Assembly (NCBI GenBank): GCA_028564705.1
Contig: JAPXFQ010000831.1
Coordinates: 186,001-250,000 of the forward strand
Source: Apricaphanius iberus
Taxonomy: Eukaryota > Chordata > Actinopteri > Cyprinodontiformes > Aphaniidae
DNA length: 64,000 nucleotides
Reading direction: 5' to 3'
Both the position numbers and the translations under genes were made by a program. A model generated the notes under the pieces. That model was not told the DNA's origin. It made no database searches and saw only the letters and a list, made by a program, of their open reading frames with translations. Below are positions 50,101 through 59,639 of the stretch, one piece after another; within the stretch, counting starts at the first letter, position 1; every line of letters begins with the position of its first letter.

Positions 50101-50554
50101 TTTAAGTAAGGCAGATGTTTTTTGATCTGCTCGATTCAGTAAATTGCTACAGTGAAATATTCCCTGTGCTGAACTCATCCATATCTACGATCAGCGGAAT
50201 AATTAAGTGTAAAGGGGCTGGACCAGGACCAAATCTACTTATTTGAACTGTAAAAATGCTGTAAAAACTCTGATAAGGAGTTTCCTATATTGGTATGTTT
50301 GATTTGTCCTCTTCACAACTTGATATATGTTAATGTTCTCAGTTCTCATCTCTCAGGTTTGTAGATTATTTTGTAAGAGATTAAAATGTTAGGAGATCCG
50401 GGTTTTTTTTATTACACATCAGTTCGCATCGTAGATACTGAAACCTGTGCCACTCTTGATGGAGATCCAGTGGGTGTACAGCCAAAGTCTGAAGGGTTTT
50501 TCCTTCCTCTCCTCTCTTATCAAGGACTCAGCATCTACAGACGACATGTGGTAA
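34409..50554 (+). CDS. ppm1a: ppm1a, protein phosphatase Mg2+/Mn2+-dependent 1A (complete)
   Basis: PP2C-family serine/threonine phosphatase; the vertebrate enzyme acts on SMAD2/3, AMPK, stress-kinase and other phosphoproteins in cytosol and nucleus. Coding exons 34409-35245, 35334-35451, 43422-43533, 43640-43697 and 50525-50554 give 384 residues against 382 in human. Gly2 of MGAFLDKP is the known N-myristoylation position. Arg33, Glu37 and Asp38 lie in [10 protein letters not shown]; Asp60 and Gly61 in VYDGHAG; Asp240 in ACDGIWDVM; Asp283 in GSRDNMSV. All metal- and phosphate-binding residues are present. The C-terminal helical domain ([17 protein letters not shown]) is conserved. A non-coding first exon ends at 31690. 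Teleosts may carry paralogues; this copy keeps the human neighbours. Confidence 0.97.
35334..35451 (+). CDS. ppm1a: ppm1a exon 3
   Basis: 118 bp after an 88-bp intron, acceptor tttttccacag, donor gtacga. It encodes [20 protein letters not shown] and [19 protein letters not shown]. It contains the last metal-binding aspartate (Asp283). The exon ends on the first base of a Glu codon. The following intron is about 8 kb. Confidence 0.96.
35620..35725 (+). repeat. LINE/SINE tail fragment
   Basis: tatagcacactttcaacaac then gaggtgctttacataaaag is the reverse form of a common teleost retroelement 3' end. It lies in the intron after ppm1a exon 3. Confidence 0.45.
35756..35790. repeat. Perfect 15-bp hairpin
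   Basis: Arms tcttcactctagata (35756-35770) and tatctagagtgaaga (35776-35790) pair perfectly around the 5-base loop ttttc. It lies about 300 bp after the ppm1a exon 3 donor, next to the LINE tail. Confidence 0.8.
35870..36360 (-). mobile_element. Second copy of the THAP-bearing inverted-repeat family
   Basis: It matches parts of 620-1290: tttacttacccagacaactt, cagcgtatatccatatgta and ttaccaatgt, then, in reverse, the block ctaactgaccgccgccgtaa. A detached right-arm piece appears at 38013-38066 (actcccattttatgggtata), suggesting that later insertions split the copy. Confidence 0.55.
36190..36279 (-). pseudogene. THAP-type zinc finger remnant
   Basis: Minus-strand ATG at 36279-36277 starts [13 protein letters not shown] and contains ISFHRLSL. 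It aligns with the 864-962 fragment, but the second zinc-binding Cys is Ser here. It is a dead copy of the same transposon gene. Confidence 0.5.
36468..37990 (+). mobile_element. Composite hAT-like insertion, ends uncertain
   Basis: It begins tagggctggcataaacgatt (36471) followed by words such as gtcgactaattattaatt and gttaatcgactaattgg, typical of a hAT family whose ends contain repeated TCGATTA-like words. Near 37950-38000 similar words recur (gttgactact, gtcaacaatt). Internal sequence 37160-37205 (gccagcatggaggagaagct) has the look of a degraded host-like or transposon exon. No transposase motif is recognisable. Confidence 0.35.
38071..38109 (+). repeat. (ATT)13 microsatellite
   Basis: Thirteen uninterrupted ATT units in the long ppm1a intron. 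Confidence 0.95.
38120..39269 (+). other. ppm1a intron, unclassified repeat-like DNA
   Basis: AT-rich, with minus-strand open frames that have no motif I recognise. A palindromic word tccttccatgttatacatgg followed by aagga occurs at 39171-39195. Confidence 0.35.
39278..41315. mobile_element. hAT-like element with 8-bp target duplication
   Basis: Left end tagggctggatgataattcg (39278) and right end atatcgaccagcccta (41315) are inverted termini. Flanks attaaatg (39270-39277) and atttaatg (41316-41323) match at seven of eight bases. No transposase motif is found, and a TTAA-flanked element (40133-41174) is nested inside, so the original insertion was about 1 kb. Confidence 0.75.
40133..41174. 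mobile_element. TTAA-flanked element, long copy (Kolobok/piggyBac-like MITE)
   Basis: Flanked by TTAA at 40129-40132 and 41175-41178. Left end acggactgtatcatgctatt, right end tttgcatgatataggccct; these are inverted copies. It shares most of its length with 48342-49009 (for example cagctttcaacttctgggat and ctctgtccatcaggc). TTAA duplications with AGG-type ends occur in Kolobok elements, though piggyBac also uses TTAA. Confidence 0.75.
41437..42594. mobile_element. hAT-like element with perfect 8-bp target duplication
   Basis: 1158 bp. Left end tagggttttgccgatgaatg and right end ggacatcgcccagcccta are inverted termini rich in catcgtccatcgtgatgg words. The flanks are identical 8-mers taaggatt (41429-41436 and 42595-42602). 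A run of 18-19 A lies near 42504. No transposase motif is seen, so it is non-autonomous. Confidence 0.85.
42603..43421 (+). other. ppm1a intron before exon 4, nothing recognised
   Basis: About 820 bp without identifiable repeat or conserved frame. Confidence 0.45.
43422..43533 (+). CDS. ppm1a: ppm1a exon 4
   Basis: 112 bp, acceptor tatttgaacag, donor gtaagt. It encodes [20 protein letters not shown] and [16 protein letters not shown], plus two bases of a Lys codon. This is the PP2C C-terminal helical region. Confidence 0.96.
43640..43697 (+). CDS. ppm1a: ppm1a exon 5
   Basis: 58 bp, acceptor ttcccacag, donor gtaagt. It completes the Lys codon and encodes [19 protein letters not shown], matching human RNVIEAVYNRLNPYKNDDT. 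It ends in phase 0. Confidence 0.95.
44165..45165. mobile_element. hAT-like remnants
   Basis: At 44165 taggattaggcgatttttgc resembles a hAT terminus. Within it, cagtgttgccaactcctcag (44370-44389) and ctaagttggcaacactg (45132-45148) form inverted ends of another element of about 780 bp. No clear target duplication remains. Confidence 0.45.
45200..45710 (+). mobile_element. hAT-like MITE with tRNA-like module
   Basis: It starts tagggatgcaccgatccgac, then carries words like ccgataccgatccgatac; reversed words (gtatcggttcatggtatcgg) recur near 45640. The middle holds a tRNA-like segment (45340-45440). The right end is worn. Confidence 0.55.
45340..45440 (+). repeat. tRNA-derived (SINE-like) segment
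   Basis: A-box-like tggctgactggtta (45368-45381) and B-box-like ggaatcgaatcc (45410-45421) are spaced as in a tRNA gene; ttagcgcacatgaccttcac lies between. It does not fold into a convincing cloverleaf T arm, so it is a pseudo-tRNA/SINE head and not a working tRNA. Confidence 0.5.
45711..48337 (+). other. ppm1a intron, mostly unrecognised
   Basis: AT-rich. Short hAT-type termini appear at 46255 (tagggcttcacgatcttag) and 46947 (tagggatgcacacaatgtca) without identifiable partners. No conserved frame. Confidence 0.4.
48342..49009. mobile_element. TTAA-flanked element, short copy
   Basis: 668 bp between TTAA at 48338-48341 and 49010-49013. Ends agggactatatcatgctatt and gcatgatataggccct are inverted copies. 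Its internal sequence is an edited version of 40133-41174, lacking several hundred bases. The clean ends make it a good reference for the family. Confidence 0.85.
49014..50524 (+). other. ppm1a last intron, right part
   Basis: Sequence at 49340-49455 (aatttctgagtttttttggt, cctaatactctgtc) resembles one arm of the palindromic element at 21183-21931. The remainder has no recognised feature. The pyrimidine tract of the last exon begins near 50497. Confidence 0.4.
50525..50554 (+). CDS. ppm1a: ppm1a last coding exon (nine residues)
   Basis: Only 30 coding bases: DSASTDDMW then TAA, against human DSTSTDDMW. The acceptor tcttatcaag follows a long pyrimidine tract (ttttccttcctctcctctct). It lies 6.8 kb after exon 5 and would be missed by ORF-based gene callers. 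Confidence 0.93.
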   Translation, partial: DSASTDDMW

Positions 50555-51346
50555 CACACCCTCCTACCACTAACACAACCTAGAGTTTACAAACCACCAT
50601 CCTCTCAAGACCCACAGCAGCTCAGCTCAGCAGTCTCTCTCCGTAACTCTGAGCTTTTCGTTTCTAAGAAGGGAATACATGGGAGGAGGAGGAGGAGCGG
50701 GAGAAGGAGGAAGAGTTGCATGCACACAAACCTGGAATAGTGCAGCACCAGTCCACTCTGGAGTTCAGGATCCCCACTGTCTTGTCTCCCTGTTATGTTC
50801 ACCCTCCTTATTCTCCTTCTCTAAAGTAATCCACAACAAGCGAGTCCACAAGTTTTTTTGTTTATTTTTTTGTTAAATAATCCGCCTGAATAGTCAGATT
50901 TTGTTTCTGTTGCTGTAATTAATTTGATTCACATTTCCTTGTGTGTTTGTATATTTCTGTTTTTTGTGAAGTGCAATTGTCCTGTACAAACAGCCTGTAT
51001 TAAATGCAGCTTGATTTTAAGTTTAGGAAGAAAAAAAAAATGAAAGTAATGGAAAAAAAAGCGAACTTTTTATGCACTATCTGCCTTTTTCTGCTCTTCT
51101 GGATTTCAGATGTTTATTCAGTGGATTTCACTGCAGCGTCCACCAGGCACAATGTCTCTGCTTTTTACTTTTCCTCTGCAACGCTTTCTCCATTTTTTTT
51201 CCCCTTCAGTTAGTCTATGCTCTTTTTAAGAAACGGGTAAAATGTATAATTGACAGCACAGTAAGCTCTCTATATCAAAAAGTTTAAATCCTGATGATTT
51301 TTTCTTTTGCAGTGCTATATTTTATCAACAGGTTTCTGTACACTAT

Positions 51347-51347
<1 letters not shown>

Positions 51348-51379
<32 letters not shown>
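51348..51379 (+). repeat. (TAA)n microsatellite
   Basis: About ten TAA units within the probable ppm1a 3' UTR. Confidence 0.92.
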
Positions 51380-51380
<1 letters not shown>

Positions 51381-52879
51381 GCAGTTTGACAGAATGAAGT
51401 GGAAAAATCTTTCTTTTTGTCCATTTTAAAAAGTGTTTGGTCCCACGCTGACTGAATAGATGCCTGCAGGCGTGTGCGTATGTGTGTGCGTGTCGGTGGA
51501 AAATGGCAGATCCGTCTGGGTTCAGTTTGCATGCAGGTTGAGTTTAAGGGAAGTGTCCTCTCCATGCTAAACCCCCCCCCCCCACACACACACAAACACA
51601 CACACTTAAACTCTGAACAACTCTGGATAATAAAATATATAGATGCTGTTTAGCAGTAACCTAAAATAACCTGAATTGGCCTGAATTTATAAGTAGTGTT
51701 CTGCTGTTGCAGCTAATCAAGTGTTGATTAGTCTAGATTCTATATATTGTTTAGAAAAAGTAAATTTCTAAACATCCAAGTAAACCATTATAGGTGCCAC
51801 ATATAACATTTTAATCAAATTTTCTTTATTACAGTCTATGCCAATTAATTTCTCCACAGAAACTTTTTTGTATGTGGTTTCCTTCATCGGATAATTTGCT
51901 TTGAACAGTTTTAAGCACTGATTTTCTGTATTGGCTCTTATACTAAGACTGTATATTTCTCCTGGTCTTTATGTAAACCAAGAACAAATGTGCTCGCTGC
52001 ATCACTTAAATCTGCTACACCGTAAACCACCGCAGAGTTTGCTGCCGTTTGTCTGTTTATATGTGGGTTAATTTTAAGAAGAAAATATATATAGATATAT
52101 ATTTCTAATTTCCCTTAGAAAATAACTAAATAAATCACTGACTAAACATGTATTTAACAAACACAGTAGATGTATTTCTTGAACAGAGGCTTTTATTTCA
52201 CTTTTATTTTCTGCCATTTTCTTTTTGTCTTGTATTGTTATGGACATTTTTGTATGTATATAATATTTCTGGCCTAATTTTTTTTTTTAAGAATAAATAA
52301 TTTCGCTTGAGGTTTTAAAAAAAAAAATGTTTAATTCCATTTTAGCCAAATCTTGTAAAGAAACAGCTTGCTTACGAATCATGTTGTAAATTCTTCATTA
52401 ATGTAAAACAGAGTAATAATTTACTAAACTGATGGTCCTTAATTTAACAGAAGAGACAATCCTGACTGCTTCACCACCTTTCTGTTTGTGGTGGGTTTTT
52501 AAATGCTTACAAAAAAAATAAATACACAAGCTGCTTTCTGATGTGCTATTGTGGAAACCCCCGAACCCACCACCAAAGACCGTTGTTATTCGATGAATTT
52601 CGAAAGACATTAACGGAACCCCTGCAGCAAAAAAAAAAAGTTGAAGACATTTTTAATTTTGTAGGCTGTTAAAGGTACTCTCTGGTGCTACTGGCCATGT
52701 AGAAAATGTCAGAAGTTGTGAATCGCTATAGGTGGCTGCAGGGGGCGCTACCATTGATAAAAGTATCAATTAACTTTAACAAGGAGACAAAAACGATGTA
52801 GTTTGAACGGCTTTACGTAGAAATATTGTGTTTTTTGGGTGAAAGCTCCACAGAATACCTTTTACTGGTCGGATTCTAA

Positions 52880-53346
52880 AATACACACACACAAAAAAAA
52901 CATTTCCACCGAACTGATTTGGGTTGTTTAGCTATAATTCATTTTAGTGAACTAAATGTGAACATGTTGGGCCAACTTAATACATTCAGGTTGCTGTAAG
53001 GCACAACTTCATTTCCAGTATTAAATAAACATGATTACAATGGCTTCAGTAATACAACTCTTTCACTTATTTTCATTAAAAACAGAATTGGCAGGTGTTT
53101 ATAATATAATTTTAACACTGGAAATGAAGTCATATATGTATATTATTATATACAACATTTTTTGAGTTGTGTAGCAAAGTGGTTAGTGTAGGTGCTCTTT
53201 TTCTGAGTTTGAGTCCCATCCCCTGCTGCTTATTTTTCTGCCGTATAGCGACTTAAATGTTTACATTTAGTACACTCAACAAAATTCATTATTGCAAAAT
53301 TAACCCAAATCAGATATGTGGAAATGTTTGTTTCTTTTGAGTGTAG
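52880..53346. mobile_element. MITE with tRNA-like module
   Basis: Left block acatttccaccgaactgatt then tgggttgtttagct; right block aacccaaatcagatatgtgg then aaatgtttgtttcttttgag. These are inverted copies with differences. The centre has an A-box-like tagcaaagtggtta (53172-53185) and a B-box-like gagtttgagtccc (53205-53217), a second tRNA-derived segment carried by a different element family. Confidence 0.55.
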
Positions 53347-54179
53347 ATAAAAATGAGTGAATTTGCGTCTGAATCAAAGCCACAAAAAATATATATATAT
53401 ATTTTTTAAAACATCCTAGCTGAGCAGCATTGTTTAAATTCATACCTTCACACTTGTAAAGAAATTTACCTACATTCTGTAAAATACTTTGATTTAATCA
53501 CTGTTTGAGCAACGGAATTATTTTATTGTTGTGAATAAATCTCAGCATTTTGTTTGGTTTGTTTTTGGTCAAGGACCATTTAATTTGCTCTTCATTGTTT
53601 TATTTAAGTGCTCTCTTTGTCTCCTAACATCTGCCAGCCTTCCAGCTGCTTGTTTCAGATCTGGTAGGTATCAATGGTTTCTACATCATTCTTCTAGTTA
53701 TTTTATAACAAGGAACAAATGTGTTTGCTTGTGTGACTTACAGAAATCTAACCTAAGGTGTGTCCTGCTTCTTCTTTTTTTTTTTTTTGACAGTCTATTT
53801 AGGAACTAATGTAAATGTTCTGTCTTATTTTTTTGCAAAGATCAATGTTGCCATTCATCTTTTTTGCCACCCCTTCTTCTAAAATCAACAACAATTGATC
53901 CCAAACATGGTTTCCGATTAACTGAAATACCTCATTACCTTTCTGGTCGTTTTGGAGTTGGTCGACCTTTAACGGATTTTAGTTGTTCCTCTCAGCTTTT
54001 TAATTAAGAAGGGGGTCAGGTTATGCTCACGTTGGAGGGTTTGATTGAATTATTTTGGCTCTAATGAAACGAGAGATGAACTATTGGAGCAGAATCCTGT
54101 ATTTTTTATCCCGAAAGTTGCCCCTATGACACTCACCTGAGTTTTATACCTGCCAACCTGTGTGATGCTTGCTTTAGGT

Positions 54180-54510
54180 CAATGATGTAATTGTGTGGGG
54201 AGTTCAGGGTTTAGGAAACGAAACACAAACACACCGATCAGCCACAGCGATGAGACTCCCCCCACCCCGCTCTGCCAGACCCTGACGCCGGGAAGGGGGA
54301 TCATTGGATTCCCGAGAGTCATACTTTGGGAAGGTTTTTTCCAGCTTTTTTGTGTCGTCGAACCTTTTTTCGGGAGCCCCCAGTGGGCCGCTTTTCTGCA
54401 GCACGGGGGGCTGGCTTGCTGCAGCGTGCCAAAGCAACATCCACGGACTGGTCCGAACCCGGAGTTTGACCCAGAGATCACTGTGCTGTCGCTGATCGGT
54501 GTGTGACTCA
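54180..54510. other. GC-rich block with open frames on both strands
   Basis: About 330 bp much richer in GC than its surroundings, open in two frames on each strand for about 63-110 codons. The ends caccgatcagccacagc (54224-54240) and gctgtcgctgatcggtg (54484-54500) are inverted copies with one mismatch. No protein family is recognised, so a small inverted-repeat element is more likely than a gene. Confidence 0.45.
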
Positions 54511-55560
54511 CTTACAGTAGTCATATGCACTGATCATCTGTCTGATCATCTAATTTTGTTATTGTGTACAAAGAATTATAAAGCTATTTACAGAGTCACC
54601 TTTGGTTGCCTGGAATGCATCCTGTATATTCTTGTATGGAGGACTACCTAGCAGACTCTCGAGAGATTTTAAATGCTCGCGCCCTCGTGTACATATCGAT
54701 GTACCTGTGTCGTGGCGTTTGCTGTGTGACCCTTAGCAGTGGTGGTTTATTCGTCCCCTTGCTGGGTGACCCGAGCCTCACTTCGCTGATCTGCTTCAGC
54801 TCATGAATAAGCTCACCGATTTGCCTTACCCAATCTAATGTTGCCCCATTCCACCCCTCTAAAGTTGTTGCCCCATCCACCCACACCAAAAAAAAAAAAA
54901 AAACAAACAAAAAAAAATTACAAAACACAAAACACTACGAGGATGAAAACTGCTGCTGACAGATTGGAAACTTTAATTTTTCTTTTTTTTTGAGGTACTG
55001 AATCTATCCCGGCTGTCACAAGGTACAACTTTTCTACCCGTGTCGCCATTTCCCGGTCAGAACGCTTGTTTTGTTTCCAACGCAAATGATGTCATACATT
55101 TAATGAATGCAAGTGTTTTTGAACATGGTAACCTCGTAAAACATTCAAGGTGTGCATACATACAGTAATGTACCCGCTCTATTTATGATCACATAGGATA
55201 GCTTTAGAGTGCTGTAGTTATATATTGTCAGTGTTGATTCAAATGCTTCTCAGAGGCCTCTGTGAGTGATTTTACAAAGTTCAATAATTGTATATTTTGT
55301 ATTATGTTCTTGCTCCAAAGGAATGATAGAAAAAATGTTTAAAAAAAAGCTTTGTTCCTGAACTAAATTGTATTGTTTGTGTAGTCGATTGAACAAATTG
55401 CATTCCTTGCTTGTGAATAGATGCATTTTTCTCCCTGCTCCTTACATTTTCTCCTTTTCCTTCCTTTCTTTCATTTTTTTCTTTCTTTTTTTTTTAGCCA
55501 TTGAAGTTTGAATAAAATTTCTAGTTTGCAGAATGTATTACTAAATAAATGGGTTGTCAT

Positions 55561-57520
55561 CTTGTACCTCTCATTTTTCATCTCTTTATCTTTCCATTGT
55601 TAAAGCAAGACTTTCTCAGTGTGTAACAGGTAAATGAGTTTTACAGACGAAGCTGGATTAAATTGCTACAGCTGTGAAAGGATGACTCAGAATCAGCACA
55701 CCAGGCGTCGCAGAATGAGAACCAACCGTATTTTCTCACTCAGATTTCGGCAGTTCTTCCATATTGTTGTTTAAAGTGCCAATTGATGATTTTTACAACA
55801 CCTGTTATATTTGGGGCTTTTTATTCCTCAAAGAAATGCTTAATATGCTGAATTTAATTCTCATAAATACATTTTATGAAGGACAGAGGTGATATTTGTG
55901 TCCCCTTTCAGAGTTCATTTTTTTCTTTATTTTTTTGTCACCGTTTAATGTTTCAAATCATAAACTTCAATATAAGACTAATAATAATAAAAAAACATTT
56001 AGCAAATTATTTGATTTTCAACTGAAAAACATGCCTGGCCCTAAGTGAAAATGTCAGGAATTATATGCCCATTTGTCAAACTGCATGCTGTGAGCATTTA
56101 AAACCAAAGTCAAATTCCTTGTCTGTGCACTCAGTTTTGGCCAATGGCTTCAGTCTGATTACTACTAAAAGAAGCTACGTAAGCCCTGTCTGACTAAATG
56201 GGTTCTGGGGTCTCAATAGTGCAGTACATTATGCCCTGATCAAAACAGATTCAATAAAAGATGACAAAATCTTAGATGTTTATCCTTTTAAGAATAGATG
56301 CACGTATTGTTAAATGGTTGAGATGCAGGGTGCACTCTGGTCAGATCGTTAGTCGCACACTAACACCTAAGGCAATTTAGAGAGCCCAATTAATCCGACA
56401 GTCATGTTTTTGGACTGAGAGGAAGCTGGAGTACCCAGAGAGAACATGCAAACCTCATGCAGAAAGACCCCAGATCTGCGTTTTGAGTTTAGGACCTCCT
56501 TGCTGCTTCGTAACCATGGTACCAACAGCTCAAGCATGAAGCTCGGATTACTTGGAACATCATAACGCAAACTGTTAACCCTGGAAAGCGCTTCAGTTGG
56601 ATTTAACTAAGCAATTCTGCAGGGAGGAGTGGGTCAAGATTGTTCCACAATGATGCAGAAGACTTATTTACCACATACACAAGTTGCGTCAACTAGGGAT
56701 GGCTCGAACGATTAAACGCTCTAGGGAGCAATTTATTTATTTTCATAGAAAATAAATAGCCCACTTAAATGATTTACCTTAAAAAAAAACAAAAAACATA
56801 TTTATAATTGTTTTGTTTCTGAGGAATGCAACTTTAAGTCATACAATAAAACATAAAACTTGAGGTGCCATATCCATCTTTGCAAGACTTGCTGTCATTG
56901 CTCTCCAGACAAGCTAAGGCTAACTGTGAGATTCCTTTGTGTAACCAAATCTAAGGATGTGGGATTTTAACTTGTACTTTTATTGAAAAAAATATTCCTA
57001 GTTTAATATTTCAGACTAATCCATTAAAGTACAGTTCCACGCATTAAAAATAATGTCGGAATAAATAAAGTTGGTTTAGGGAGTTTCTTAGAAAAACTTT
57101 GCTACTATATTTCCCATGGTCCTTTGGGAAAAGCTAATCCATCATTAATCTCACAGAGCCAAGATAACAGTGCTACTTCCTGTTAGCGAAAATGGTGCGA
57201 AGCAGCAACATAATTATCAGCTTCTAAGTCTAGCGCTATCTACAGTCCTAATATTAACCCTTAACAGAATCATGTACATATATATACTTTGTACAGTTTA
57301 ACAATCTGCATGTGACTGCCGCAGATCTAATGTGACAAAGGGGCATCAGCACATTGTCTCAATTGTGAGCAAAGGCCAATAAGGCTGAACTACCACCTAT
57401 AAATATTCTTTGTTAAACAGCTGACATGAGTTACCTGTGTTAGGCTACAACTTTACTGACAATGGATTCTTCGTTCTAAGCAGTTTCTATTGTACACAGA
57501 CAAATCTTTTGAAGAAACCG
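55561..57520. other. Intergenic DNA, nothing recognised
   Basis: AT-rich sequence after the presumed ppm1a transcript end. A possible hAT-type terminus ctagggatggctcgaacgat lies at 56694, without partner. Confidence 0.4.
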
Positions 57521-58465
57521 TGAAACAGAAAATAATTTCGATAACATTTTTTTGGACCACCCATTTTTTGCTGGGCCCACCTAAAAGGCTTTTTCTGGCT
57601 ACGCCTCTGATGAGAGGGCAACGTCTCCTCGCAGCACTCTCCAGCTCCTTGACCTCCCTGCTGGTGCGCCGTGGCGCGAACCCAGGGGAGGGTCAGGCCA
57701 GGCCAGGCCACTGGAATTGGGAACCGGGAGGGGAGGATTACTTGAAATGTCAACATAATGTCATGAGCTGTGCCAGAAGGTCAAATTTTCAAATGGTGCT
57801 CAGTTGCAGGCACTTAATAGATCACGTGTAATTTGAATTGTTGTGCTTCCTGTGATGAATTGATTGGCAGGGGTTATATTTAGACGCCAGGTTTAAAAGA
57901 ACATCCAAATGCATGTTTTGTCCACAAAGAGTGATATAATTCGAAGACCAACTGGAGCCAAACGGTCATTGGTTCTGCTGAGGTGCTAAAGAAGCCCAGT
58001 TTGATTTTATACTGACCTTCTGCTGTCCCAGTACTACATGGTGTTTGTCTGGGGTTCAGTGAAACACTAATGCCATGATAAAAAGTAGGTGTTGGTATTG
58101 TCAGAGTAGCAAATGCAGAGTCCTGCTGCAACATCCATTCATCCAAGATCAAGTTGTGGGACTAACTGGTCTAGGAAGTACAACTCGGGTATTCTTCTCT
58201 CCAGCTCGTCCTGGATGACACCAAGGTGTTCCCAGGGCAGAAGATATACAGTATATTTTGTCCCTGAAGTAGATTATGGGTCTTTCCCCCCATGCAGAAG
58301 GCATACTAATCAGATAAATCATTTCAAACAATTCCTTTTGGACTTAGAGGATGATGGCTCTGTTTATCCCACCCATAAGGAAGAGGTTTGCTTGGCAGCA
58401 AAACCTAGAAATTTTCTGGTAGAAGGCTGCACTCATTTTGCATTTGAGAAAACACCATCCCTATT
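57521..58465. repeat. Degenerate repeat-like DNA
   Basis: 57540-57720 is GC-rich and reads like a dispersed repeat (tggctacgcctctgatgaga; ggccaggccaggcca at 57697-57711). 58150-58400 (gctcgtcctggatgacacca, aggtgttcccagggcaga) also looks like an old repeat. Neither is assignable to a family with confidence. Confidence 0.35.
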
Positions 58466-59070
58466 GGCAAGGCAAGTTTATTTGTAGAGCACAGTTCATA
58501 CACAAGGGAATTCAAAGTGGTTCACAGCTGCATAAATTAAGAAAACAGATAAACAGAAAAAAAATGTTTTACTTAAAAAAGTATTTATTACAATAAAAAG
58601 CAAGAGTGCAGATAAAATACTTTAAATTTTTTATATGCACGGGTAAAAAAAACTGTTTTCAGCCTGGATTTAAAAATTGTTAGAGTTGAGGCTTGTCTCA
58701 CATCCTCATGAAGACTGTTCCAGATTTTAGCTGCCTGAAACTGAAATTCAGCCTCACTGTGTTTGTTGTCGACTCTGGGAACCACCAGGAGACCCCTCCC
58801 TGAAGTTCTCAGGGCCCGAGATGGTTCATATGTCTCTAACATGTCAGAGCTGTACTTTGGGTGCCAAACCATGAAAAGACTTGTACACAAGCAGAGCTGT
58901 TTTAAATTCTATTCTCTCTGCGACAGGAAGCCAGTGCAGAGACCTGAGCACTGGACTAATATGGTCGTATTTCGTGGTTCTTGTCAGGACTCCAGCAGCA
59001 GCGTTCTGCATGTACTGCAGCTGTCTAACAGCTTGTTTAGAGAGGCCAGTGAGCAGGCCGTTACAGGCCT
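58466..59070 (-). mobile_element. Truncated L2/Rex-like LINE, ORF2 C-terminus
   Basis: The minus strand reads AVRQLQYMQNAAAGVLTRT, SPVLRSLHWLPVAERIEFKT and ALLVYKSFHGLAPK, then, after a frameshift, TYEPSRALRTSGRGLLVVPR, AAKIWNSLHEDVRQASTLTI and FKSRLKTVFF. These are the conserved final blocks of L2/Rex-type reverse transcriptases. It ends with the tail near 58470 (tacaaataaacttgcc on the minus strand). 5'-truncated and broken once. Confidence 0.8.
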
Positions 59071-59639
59071 ATTGCTTGTGGACGTTTGTTTTTGTCGTAC
59101 AAGTTGTTTTCCTTCCACTCAACTTTCCTAGATACATGCTCTCTAATTACACATCTTCTTTGGCAGTGGTACTAATTAGTGATACTAATGTAACGTTTCA
59201 GTAAAATAAATCCTTAATGGTTCTGCGTATTATTTAAATTTGTAAGAATTTAGATTTTAGGTTTCCATTAGCTGTAAGCCATCATCTTAAATATGAACAG
59301 AAATAAATGTTGAAATAGATCGTTCTGTGTGTAACGAATCCATATATGGGTTTCAGCATAGCGAATTCCTGAAATAAATGAAAATGTGATGGCATTTTGT
59401 GTAAATATTTAATAGTTTTGAGGAATTTGAAACAGCTGAATCACTCAGTGTGACTAATATATTTCTGGGAGTTGAGTGGATTGAAAACTTTGACAAATTT
59501 AATAATCTACTTTTTTTTTGTCTCTGATAAAATAAAATGTTGATCTTAATTAAAAATTCTTTTAAATGAAGAGTACTAGTGTCGGGGAAATGCTTATTTG
59601 AAGCATGTGCATGTAAGAACTGCATGTGAATGTGACTCA

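Larger units (their letters stand above)
50555..55560 (+). terminator. ppm1a: Probable long ppm1a 3' UTR with poly(A) signals
   Basis: No further conserved frame follows the stop. AATAAA signals lie at 52292-52297, 55511-55516 and 55544-55549; the closely spaced last two look like the distal end. Mammalian PPM1A also has a several-kilobase 3' UTR. The stretch contains a TAA microsatellite (51348-51379), a C/CA run (51571-51605), an inverted-repeat element (52880-53346) and a GC-rich block (54180-54510). Confidence 0.45.

Noticed and set aside
58113..58487. 124-codon plus-strand frame
   Set aside because: Overlaps degenerate repeat-like DNA, and no family motif is seen.
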